A stretch of DNA of 64,000 nucleotides from Acidobacteriota bacterium. Lineage in GTDB: Bacteria; Acidobacteriota; Terriglobia; Bryobacterales; Bryobacteraceae. A program made the position numbers and the translations under genes. Under the pieces are notes generated by a model. That model searched no databases. It was not told where the DNA came from and saw nothing but the letters and a program-made list of their open reading frames with translations. The DNA is taken from contig JACQZR010000039.1 of assembly GCA_016213775.1 (NCBI GenBank), positions 28,791-92,790 on the forward strand, in the 5' to 3' direction. Positions 24,686-31,793 of the stretch are shown piece after piece; position 1 is the stretch's first letter, and each line of letters begins with the position of its first letter.

Positions 24686-25336
24686 ATGCAGACTCTTAAA
24701 TTGATTCCCTTCGCGCTGCTGGCCACCGGCCTGATAGCGCAAAGTCCGGTCATTGTAGAAAATGACCAAGTTCGGGTGTTGAAGGTTACCGCTCAGCCCA
24801 ATAACAAGACGCGGCTGCACGAACACAAGATGAACCGGGTGATGGTGTACCTGCAGCCTGGAGAGCAGAATACCGACTATCAGGACGGCCGGCGCGTGGT
24901 GACCAACTGGAAGGCGGGCGAGGCGCTGTGGAGCCCGTCAGGCGGCATGCACATCGCTGAGATCTTCTCCGCCGGGCCGGTCACGATAGCCGAGATTGAG
25001 CTCAAGAACAAGGGTACATCTACGAAGGCAGGTGCCTCGCCGCTCGATCCCGTCAGCGTGGATCCGAAGCACTACAAGGTGGAAATGGAGAACGATCAGG
25101 TGCGGGTGCTACGAGTGAAGATCGGAGCCAAGGAGAGCGTTCCGTCGCATGAACACGTCCTCAACCGCGTGGTGGTGTATATCACCGATCAGGAGTTCAA
25201 AGTTACTTCCACCGATGGGAAGGTGGATCTGCCGAAGCACAAAGCCGGCGACGTTGTGTTTTCAGGCGCGGCCAAACACAAGGAAGAGAATACCGCCTCT
25301 GAGCCGTTTGAGGTTTTGGTGGTGGAACTGAAGTAG
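24686..25336 (+). CDS. Exported tandem-cupin protein
   Basis: 216 residues with a signal peptide (LKLIPFALLATGLIAQ). Two copies of a small cupin domain follow: NDQVRVLKVTAQPNNKTRLH around residue 30 and NDQVRVLRVKIGAKESVPSH around residue 140, each leading to an HEHxxNRVxVY metal-binding segment. Both HEH pairs are intact, so each domain may bind a metal. It probably binds or isomerises a small molecule in the periplasm; nothing points to a specific substrate. No Shine-Dalgarno is evident at ATG 24686, which begins the signal peptide. Confidence 0.85.
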   Translation: MQTLKLIPFALLATGLIAQSPVIVENDQVRVLKVTAQPNNKTRLHEHKMNRVMVYLQPGEQNTDYQDGRRVVTNWKAGEALWSPSGGMHIAEIFSAGPVTIAEIELKNKGTSTKAGASPLDPVSVDPKHYKVEMENDQVRVLRVKIGAKESVPSHEHVLNRVVVYITDQEFKVTSTDGKVDLPKHKAGDVVFSGAAKHKEENTASEPFEVLVVELK

Positions 25337-25567
25337 CTACGCTTTCTTTGCGGCCTTCTTGCCGCCGTGCTGCCAGCAGAATTTGCTGCCCGCCGACGCT
25401 TTGCGTTTGCACTGATCGCCGGCTTTTGTCTTTGCCATGCACTGGTCGGCGGTTGCCGGGGCGGCCTTCTTCGCGGCCGTTTTGGCAGGCGGGGGCGGAG
25501 CAGGTGCCTGGGCGCTCAGGAGCGCAATGGACATCAACGCGGAGATCAATATTCTGGAGAGATTCAT
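25337..25567 (-). CDS. Small exported Cys/His (DUF5763-like) protein
   Basis: 76 residues: signal peptide (ILISALMSIALLSAQA), a Pro/Ala/Lys linker and one compact motif QCMAKTKAGDQCKRKAS, then GSKFCWQHGG. The C43, C53, C64, H67 spacing matches the short zinc-ribbon-like DUF5763 motif (CxAxTKxGxxC...CxxH). In other bacteria this motif is usually cytoplasmic or in DNA-associated proteins, so an exported copy is odd. AAAGG lies 8-12 bases before the ATG. Its stop abuts the stop of the convergent cupin gene. Confidence 0.75.
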   Translation of the reverse strand: MNLSRILISALMSIALLSAQAPAPPPPAKTAAKKAAPATADQCMAKTKAGDQCKRKASAGSKFCWQHGGKKAAKKA

Positions 25568-25603
25568 CGGATGCCTTTCTCGGTGAATACTGTAACACGA
25601 TTC

Positions 25604-26410
25604 CTACTTCTGACACCCGCCGCAAAAGTAGGTGGACCGGCCGCCCTGAGGAATGCGTTTGACCTTGCGTCCGCAGCGTGGGCAAGGCTCGCCTTCGCGG
25701 TCGTAGACAGCGCAGGGGAAGGATTCGCCTTCGTTGAACCGGTCCGGTTCGGCGTAGGCCGCGACGGCTGAATCCATGGCCTCAGCGAGCACGTCGCGAA
25801 TGGCGGTGTGCAGGGCTGTTAGCTTGGGCTTGCGCAATTCGCCGATGGGGCGTTGGGGATGGACGCGCGCGCGGAAGAGTGCTTCGGCGGCGTAGATATT
25901 GCCGAGTCCGGCGACGTGGCGCTGGTCCATCAGAAACAATTTCGCTGGTTTGCGTGAGTTGGCGGCCTGGCTGGCCAGGTGCTCCAAAGTGAACGTATCG
26001 GACAGCGGCTCGATTCCTACGGCGGAGAGCTTCTTGTCCACTTCGTCGCGCGTGAGCAGGTGGATCTTGCCCAGCGCGCGCGGATCCTCGTAGATGATGC
26101 CGCGTCCGCCTTCGAGTTCCATCCATGCGCGGGTGCCGACGCTTCGGAGACGCACATCGGGGACGAGCAACAGGTTGCCGGTCATGCGCAGGTGGACGTG
26201 GAGAGCGTCGCCGCTGTCCAGCCACAGGAGGATATTCTTTCCGCGGCGGGCGATTTGTTGGATCACCGCGCCGGCCACCTTTTGCTCAATACGGGAGGCA
26301 CGTTGGGGCTTGGCGAGGGACGGCCGCGTGAACCGCATCTGGATGACACGGGCGCCTTCGGCGGGACGCAACTTGCGGCAGACGGCTTCCACCTCCGGTA
26401 GTTCGGGCAT
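25604..26410 (-). CDS. mutM: Formamidopyrimidine-DNA glycosylase
   Basis: Base-excision repair enzyme that removes 8-oxoguanine and formamidopyrimidines and nicks the abasic site. The 268 residues start with the catalytic MPELPEVE (Pro2 as Schiff-base nucleophile, Glu3), contain GKNILLWLDSG (conserved Lys), GLGNIYAAEALFRA in the H2TH region and the C-terminal zinc finger: YDREGEPCPRCG with a YFCGGCQK ending. The start is fixed by Pro2 chemistry. The ATG overlaps the TGA of the upstream DUF62 gene (TGATG), so translation is coupled. Confidence 0.97.
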   Translation of the reverse strand: MPELPEVEAVCRKLRPAEGARVIQMRFTRPSLAKPQRASRIEQKVAGAVIQQIARRGKNILLWLDSGDALHVHLRMTGNLLLVPDVRLRSVGTRAWMELEGGRGIIYEDPRALGKIHLLTRDEVDKKLSAVGIEPLSDTFTLEHLASQAANSRKPAKLFLMDQRHVAGLGNIYAAEALFRARVHPQRPIGELRKPKLTALHTAIRDVLAEAMDSAVAAYAEPDRFNEGESFPCAVYDREGEPCPRCGRKVKRIPQGGRSTYFCGGCQK

Positions 26411-27198
26411 CAGTACACCAACAGATCCACGGGTGCTCCGACGCCTACTCCGAGGTGCTTTGCGGTATTGCCCTGGTTCATGACGATTTCGAGATATCCG
26501 GCGCTTCCCCAGATGGCGAACAATTCGCCGCATGGCATGGAGGCGTAGCTGGTGGCGAGTTGTATTACCGTTTCAAATCCTATTTTGACGTCGAAGGCGC
26601 TGTCGCCAAGGGTAGGGAAGTCTTCGCGGCGGAAGCTGGTGACGAGGTTGCCGAAACGGTCGACGGTGAGCACGGCGCCGCACCAGGAGCGTTTGCTGGT
26701 CTGCTGCACACGGCTCAACGCCGGCCGGAATGCATCCCTGATCAGTTTGCCGAGGCGCGATGGCGCGGTTCCCGTGGCAAGATACGCGGCAACGGGGGCA
26801 AAAACGTCGCGGCCATGAAATGTTTGGCTCACAGGATGACGGAAATACCGCTCGGTGGTGAGTTCGCGCGTGGTGCATTTGCCGCGATCGAGGATCATCC
26901 CCAACACACCGTTGTCGGGTCCGATGAAACTCTGCCCGCCGGATTGGACCAGAATCGGGCGGCGCGCGCTGCCCACGCCGGGGTCCACCACCACAACGTG
27001 AATCGTCTTCTTAGGGAAGCAGCGGCTTGCCTGGTCGATAACGAATGCGGCCTCGGCGATTTCGAAGGCGCTGATCTGATGCGTCACATCGACGATTTCC
27101 GCGTTCGGCGCGATGGAGAGGATGACGCCCTTCATCGAAGCAACAAAGTAGTCCTTCTCTCCGAAATCGGTGGTGAGCGTAACGATCGGTCGCGGCAT
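26410..27198 (-). CDS. SAM hydroxide adenosyltransferase (DUF62/SAM hydrolase)
   Basis: 262 residues of the DUF62 family that splits S-adenosylmethionine with hydroxide into adenosine and methionine; relatives include fluorinase and chlorinase. Landmarks: IVTLTTDFGEKDYFVASMKG (N-terminal SAM-binding Asp), HVVVVDPGVGS, FIGPDNGVL and FGNLVTSF in the C-terminal barrel. It lacks the Ser of the fluorinase halide site as far as can be seen, so hydrolysis is the likely reaction. ATG 27198 is chosen because MPRPIVTLTTDFG is the usual beginning. Operon with mutM (1-base overlap); divergent from the cysteine desulfurase gene. Confidence 0.92.
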   Translation of the reverse strand: MPRPIVTLTTDFGEKDYFVASMKGVILSIAPNAEIVDVTHQISAFEIAEAAFVIDQASRCFPKKTIHVVVVDPGVGSARRPILVQSGGQSFIGPDNGVLGMILDRGKCTTRELTTERYFRHPVSQTFHGRDVFAPVAAYLATGTAPSRLGKLIRDAFRPALSRVQQTSKRSWCGAVLTVDRFGNLVTSFRREDFPTLGDSAFDVKIGFETVIQLATSYASMPCGELFAIWGSAGYLEIVMNQGNTAKHLGVGVGAPVDLLVY

Positions 27199-27241
27199 GC
27201 CTGATATGATGAAGTTACAGTCTCTGAAGCCTTTACATTCC

Positions 27242-28399
27242 ATGTCCACGCGGTACTACTTCGATCACAATGCCACCACTCTTGTGGGTGATGCCGTGCT
27301 TGAAGCTTATACGGCCGCGCTGCGCGATGTGCCGGGCAACGCTTCCAGTATCCATCATCACGGCCAGTTGGCGAAACAGAAGCTGGAGCAGGGAAGGCGT
27401 CAGGTTGCGGCGCTGCTGCATGTGTCGCCGAAGGAGATTGTGTTCAGCAGCGGAGGCACGGAATCGAATAACCTTGCGCTATTTGGTGTGGCCAAGGCGG
27501 GCTGCCATGTGATCACGACGGGCATTGAGCACCCGGCCGTGCTGAACCCTTGCGCGCGATTGGAGCAGTGTGGAGTTGAGGTGACGCGTGTCGCTCCGCA
27601 GCCGGATGGCATTGTTGCGCCGGATGCGATCCGGGCGGCGTTGCGTGCGAACACGACGCTTGTTTCCGTGATGCACGCCAACAACGAAACGGGAGTGGTG
27701 CAGCCGGTGGAGGAGATTGCGCGGATTGCTCATGAGGCTGGCGCGTTGCTTCACGTGGATGGCGTGCAGGCGGTGGGCAAGCTGGCGGTGGACATTCCGG
27801 CGCTTGGGGCGGATTTGTATTCGCTCAGCGGGCACAAACTCGCAGCACCGAAGGGTGTGGGTGCGCTCTATGTCCGGCAGGGGCTGCAACTGACTCCGCT
27901 GTTGTATGGCGGCCATCATGAGCGCGACCGCCGCGCCGGTACGGAGAATGTTCCGGCAGTGGTTGCGCTGGGCGCCGCGGCGCAATGGTGGAATGAGAAT
28001 GGCGCGGAGGAGCGCGCACGGCTTGCCGCACTGCGTGACCGGCTGGAGAATGCCATTCTCTCCGTGAACCAGGATATTCACCTGAATGGAAACCGCCACG
28101 CACGAGTGCCGAATACCTCGAACATCCGATTTTACGGGATCTCCGGTGAGTCAATGGTGATTGCCTTGGACCTGAAGGGTTTTGCCGTGTCGAGTGGGTC
28201 CGCCTGCTCCAGCGGGGCGGTGGAGCCGTCGCATGTGCTGGTGGCGATGGGGCTGAATAATGAGCAGGCCAGGTCAAGCATCCGGTTCTCGCTTGGGCGG
28301 ACGAATACGGCGGACGAAGTGGACGCGTTGGTGCGGGCGACGGTGGAATCGTACTGGCACCTGCGCCGGCTTTCTCCTGCATTTGATCATGAACGTTAA
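27242..28399 (+). CDS. Cysteine desulfurase (IscS/NifS family)
   Basis: PLP enzyme that takes sulfur from cysteine onto an active-site Cys as persulfide. 385 residues: YFDHNATTLV at the N-terminus, SSGGTESNNLAL, TGIEHPAVLNPC (His above PLP), the lysine in YSLSGHKLAAPKGVG, RAGTENVPAVVALG and the sulfur-carrying Cys in SSGSACSSGAVEPSHVL. The overlap of 11 bases with mnmA makes this the likely sulfur donor for tRNA 2-thiolation, in place of the usual IscS/Tus relay; no iscU or sufB lies nearby. Confidence 0.95.
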   Translation: MSTRYYFDHNATTLVGDAVLEAYTAALRDVPGNASSIHHHGQLAKQKLEQGRRQVAALLHVSPKEIVFSSGGTESNNLALFGVAKAGCHVITTGIEHPAVLNPCARLEQCGVEVTRVAPQPDGIVAPDAIRAALRANTTLVSVMHANNETGVVQPVEEIARIAHEAGALLHVDGVQAVGKLAVDIPALGADLYSLSGHKLAAPKGVGALYVRQGLQLTPLLYGGHHERDRRAGTENVPAVVALGAAAQWWNENGAEERARLAALRDRLENAILSVNQDIHLNGNRHARVPNTSNIRFYGISGESMVIALDLKGFAVSSGSACSSGAVEPSHVLVAMGLNNEQARSSIRFSLGRTNTADEVDALVRATVESYWHLRRLSPAFDHER

Positions 28400-29513
28400 C
28401 ACGCCATCTACGAACAAGCCGATCGCGGTCGCGATGTCGGGTGGAGTGGACAGCTCCACGGTTGCGGCCATGCTGCGCCGCGACGGGCACACGATTGTCG
28501 GCATGACGATGCAGTTGTGGAATCAGCGGCGGCTGCCCGAGTTGAGCGGCGAGGGGGCCACGGGACGCTGCTGTTCGCTCGACGATGTTTACGATGCCCG
28601 CTACGTGGCGGAGACACTCGGCATCCCCTATTACGTGGTGAATTTCGAGAAGCGGTTTGAAGAGCAGGTGATCAAGCCGTTCATCGGCGAGTACCTGGAG
28701 GGCCGCACGCCCATCCCCTGCACCTTGTGCAACAACTTCGTGAAGTTCGATCCGTTCCATGAACTGGCGGAAGGCCTGGGTGCGGACATCGTCGCCACGG
28801 GCCACTACGCACGCATTCGCCGCGACGAGGATTCAGGACGCTATCTGCTGATGCGTGCTGTTGACAGTTCCAAGGATCAGACGTACTTTCTGTGGGGACT
28901 GACGCAATCGCAGCTCGCGCACACAGTCTTTCCGCTGGGTGAGTACACCAAGCCGCAGGTTCGCGAGATCGCTCGTTCCCTAGGGATTCCCGTGGCGGAG
29001 AAGCAGGATTCGCAGGAGATCTGTTTCGTTCCCAACGGCGACTACGCTTCGTTCATCGATGCCTATTTCCAGGAGCAGGGAATTCCTCGCGAGGCCACGC
29101 ACGGTAGCGTGGTGGATACGGAAGGCCGTAAACTCGCGGAGCATTGCGGCGTGCATCATTTCACGATTGGGCAACGGAAGGGCCTGGGATTTGCCGCCGG
29201 CGAGCCGCTCTACGTGATTGCGACGAAGCCCGCTGAGCAGTTGGTGATTGTCGGGCGCAATCCCGATCTGCTGCGCGCGGAGCTGACGGCGCGGCAGGCA
29301 AACTGGATCGCGGTGGATCATCTCGCCGCGCCGATGCGCGTGGCTGTGAAGATTCGTAATAAGCACGAAGCGGCGGCGGCCACCGTGTATCCGATGGAGG
29401 ATACCTCGCGGTTCCGCGTGAGATTCGACGAGCCGCAACGCGCCGTAACGCCGGGACAGGCAGCGGTACTGTTTGACGGGGACGAGGTGGTGGGGGGTGG
29501 ATGGATTGAATAG
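28389..29513 (+). CDS. mnmA: tRNA-specific 2-thiouridylase MnmA
   Basis: Makes 2-thiouridine at the wobble position U34 of Lys, Glu and Gln tRNAs using ATP and persulfide sulfur. 374 residues: the PP-loop AVAMSGGVDSSTVAAML, MQLWN, the catalytic Cys in IPCTLCNNFVKF, GHYARI, DQTYFLWGL, the second Cys in QEICFVPNGDY and the C-terminal barrel (HFTIGQRKGLG). ATG 28389 lies inside the end of the desulfurase gene, so expression is coupled. Full length and all key residues are intact. Confidence 0.97.
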   Translation: MNVNTPSTNKPIAVAMSGGVDSSTVAAMLRRDGHTIVGMTMQLWNQRRLPELSGEGATGRCCSLDDVYDARYVAETLGIPYYVVNFEKRFEEQVIKPFIGEYLEGRTPIPCTLCNNFVKFDPFHELAEGLGADIVATGHYARIRRDEDSGRYLLMRAVDSSKDQTYFLWGLTQSQLAHTVFPLGEYTKPQVREIARSLGIPVAEKQDSQEICFVPNGDYASFIDAYFQEQGIPREATHGSVVDTEGRKLAEHCGVHHFTIGQRKGLGFAAGEPLYVIATKPAEQLVIVGRNPDLLRAELTARQANWIAVDHLAAPMRVAVKIRNKHEAAAATVYPMEDTSRFRVRFDEPQRAVTPGQAAVLFDGDEVVGGGWIE

Positions 29514-29578
29514 CGGATTCCCCAAACGTCACCTCCACTGTGGAAAAATTGAATGATTCAGCATCAGGAGCATTCGCA

Positions 29579-30439
29579 TTGAACGCAGAAATCGGGATCA
29601 TCGGCGGCAGCGGCCTCTATCACATGCCGGGCTTTGAGGCCCACGAAGAACGCATGATAGATTCGCCGTGGGGGTATCCGTCCGATCACTACATTGCCGG
29701 CACGCTGGCGGGACGGAAGGTGGCGTTTCTGGCGCGGCACGGGCGCGGCCACCGTATCAGCCCGTCGGAGCTGAATTTTCGCGCTAATATATACGGATTC
29801 AAGAAACTCGGCGTGCGCCACATTATTTCTCTGAGCGCGGTTGGTTCGTTGAAGGAAGAGCATAAGCCGCTGGAATTCGTTCTGCCTGACCAGTTCTTCG
29901 ACCGCACCCGCGGGCGCGTCTCCACCTTTTTTGGAGATGGCTGCGTGGCCCATGTCTCGTTCGCCGATCCGATTTGCGGGACTATTGCGAAGCATGTTCA
30001 TGAGGCCTGTGCCGAAACCGGGGTCGCTGCCAAACTGGGAGGGACTTATCTCTGCATGGAAGGCCCGGCGTTCTCCACGAAAGCGGAATCGAATGTCTAC
30101 CGTTCCTGGGGAATGGACGTGATTGGCATGACCAACCTGCAGGAAGCCAAGCTTGCCCGCGAGGCGGAGATCTGCTACGTTTCCGTCGCCATGGTTACCG
30201 ACTATGATTGCTGGCACCCCGGCCACGACGCCGTGACTGTCAGCGAGATCATTGAGAATCTCACTAAGAATGCCGAGAACGCCGCGAAGGTGGTGAAGGC
30301 TGCCGTGGCACGCATTCCGAAAGACATGACCTGTAAATGTCACTCCGCGTTGAGTCACGCCCTGATTACAGATCGCAAGGCCATCCCGGATGCCACGCGA
30401 CAGAAGCTGGAGCTCTTGATTGGTAAATATCTCGCCTGA
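29579..30439 (+). CDS. mtnP: S-methyl-5'-thioadenosine phosphorylase
   Basis: Phosphorolyses methylthioadenosine, the by-product of polyamine synthesis, to adenine and methylthioribose-1-phosphate. 286 residues: IGIIGGSGLYHMPGF (phosphate loop), FLARHGRGHRISPSE, YLCMEGPAFSTKAES and MTNLQEAKLAREAE (MTM/N-type base site), then DYDCWH. TTG 29579 is preferred over GTG 29540 because CAGGAG lies 9 bases upstream and the protein then begins NAEIGIIGG as in relatives. With AhcY and the DUF62 protein it makes three enzymes of SAM-product turnover in this window. Other steps of methionine salvage are not here. Confidence 0.95.
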   Translation: MNAEIGIIGGSGLYHMPGFEAHEERMIDSPWGYPSDHYIAGTLAGRKVAFLARHGRGHRISPSELNFRANIYGFKKLGVRHIISLSAVGSLKEEHKPLEFVLPDQFFDRTRGRVSTFFGDGCVAHVSFADPICGTIAKHVHEACAETGVAAKLGGTYLCMEGPAFSTKAESNVYRSWGMDVIGMTNLQEAKLAREAEICYVSVAMVTDYDCWHPGHDAVTVSEIIENLTKNAENAAKVVKAAVARIPKDMTCKCHSALSHALITDRKAIPDATRQKLELLIGKYLA

Positions 30440-31652
30440 GGAACTGGCCCTAGAACTCCTCAATCAATGTTTGCGCGGCAATGCCTACTCGTCCGAGTTG
30501 CTGGAGACGCTATTGCGCATGGCCCTGTCGGCCGATGTCCAAGTGGCGCGGCGTGCCAGCCATGCCCTCTTCGCCACCGTCGTGGAACGGTTGGGCGATC
30601 TGTTTGAGCCGTGTCTCGCCGATTGCTACGCCGCGCTCTTTTCCGAGGCATTGGAGTACGCGCTGCCAAACTTGAGGCGTGTGGATGTGCTGGATCGCTA
30701 CAAGCGGGTGCGGCAGCCGAAAAAGTTCAACGGCAACGCTGCGCGCGTGAGGCGCGTGGTGGTGCTCTCGCGCGTCACGTTGGGGGCCGATGTGGCCATC
30801 GGTAGCCTGTTTGTCGATGCGGCCAAAACCGCTTTTCCGAACGCGCAGATTCTATTTGCCGGGCCGGGGAAGAATCATCAGCTCTTCGCGGCCGATCCGC
30901 ACATCGGGCATCTGGAAATCAGCTATCCGCGGGAGGGGACGCTGTCGCAACGGCTGGCGGCGTATCCTTCTTTGAAGGCGGCGCTGTGGCGCAGAGACAC
31001 CATCGTTCTCGATCCGGATTCGCGGCTCACTCAGCTTGGTCTGTTGCCTGTGTGCGATGAGGAGAATTACTTCTTCTTTGAGAGCCGATCGTATGGGGAT
31101 TACACGGATGATCCGCTGGCGGCGCTGGCGCACAAGTGGTTGAAGGATACGCTAGGTGTAGAGGTGCATTCGTTCCTCGATCCGCACAAAGGCGCTCCGC
31201 TGGCCGACATTACGGTGAGTCTGGGCGTGGGCGACAATCCATCCAAGCGCATCGGTGGTCACTTTGAACGCAGTCTGATGGAGTTGTTGCAGGGCACGGG
31301 CGCATCGGTGCTGGTGGATCGCGGCGGCTCACCGGATGAGGCGGTGCGGGTGGATTCGGCCACTATCGGATTGAAGAACGTCAAAACGTGGACCGGCGCC
31401 TTTGCGCCATTTGCCGATGCGATCACGCGGTCGTCGTTCTATTGCGGTTATGACAGCGCGGGGCAGCATGTCGCGGCGGCGAGCGCGGTTCCGCTGGTGG
31501 CCATTTTCGCGGGTTTCCCGTGCCAGCGGTTCCTGTCGCGATGGACGCCGCACGGGCCCGGTCCGCGGACGATCATCGTCGCCGACCCGCCAGATCCGAA
31601 TAAGGTGTTGGAACAAGCGGCCGCCGCGTTAGCGACGTTCTCACGAGGATGA
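30420..31652 (+). CDS. Glycosyltransferase family 9-like protein
   Basis: 410 residues. Residues 110-400 resemble GT9 heptosyltransferases: RRVVVLSRVTLGADVAIGS, FAGPGKNHQLFAADPHIG and the C-terminal CGYDSAGQHVAAASAVPLVA nucleotide-sugar site. The first 105 residues are helical and unique. The start is a TTG at 30420 with GGAG 8-11 bases upstream, overlapping the end of the MTA phosphorylase gene by 20 bases; ATG 30519 is a shorter alternative but would cut the conserved helical part. It probably adds a sugar to LPS or another surface glycan at the inner membrane. Confidence 0.78.
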   Translation: MVNISPEELALELLNQCLRGNAYSSELLETLLRMALSADVQVARRASHALFATVVERLGDLFEPCLADCYAALFSEALEYALPNLRRVDVLDRYKRVRQPKKFNGNAARVRRVVVLSRVTLGADVAIGSLFVDAAKTAFPNAQILFAGPGKNHQLFAADPHIGHLEISYPREGTLSQRLAAYPSLKAALWRRDTIVLDPDSRLTQLGLLPVCDEENYFFFESRSYGDYTDDPLAALAHKWLKDTLGVEVHSFLDPHKGAPLADITVSLGVGDNPSKRIGGHFERSLMELLQGTGASVLVDRGGSPDEAVRVDSATIGLKNVKTWTGAFAPFADAITRSSFYCGYDSAGQHVAAASAVPLVAIFAGFPCQRFLSRWTPHGPGPRTIIVADPPDPNKVLEQAAAALATFSRG

Positions 31653-31692
31653 CCTGCCAGCGGCCTGGTGTCTGAAGCCGTGATAGTGAAAA

Positions 31693-31769
31693 CGCAGGCG
31701 AAACCGCCTGCGCCACCGTGTAACATCATTAGATTGCGCTGAGATGGTGGGGCAGGGCTTCAGCCTGCC
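31693..31769. repeat. Two REP-like palindromes in an intergenic gap
   Basis: CGCAGGCG-AAAC-CGCCTGCG (31693-31712) is a perfect 8-bp stem with 4-base loop. GGCAGGGCTTCAGCCTGCC (31751-31769) is an 8-bp stem with one bulged base and a 2-base loop. They occupy the 141-base gap between the convergent GT9-like and kinase genes and may also end transcription from both sides. Confidence 0.6.
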
Positions 31770-31793
31770 GGACTTTTGCGACGGGCTACTAGA

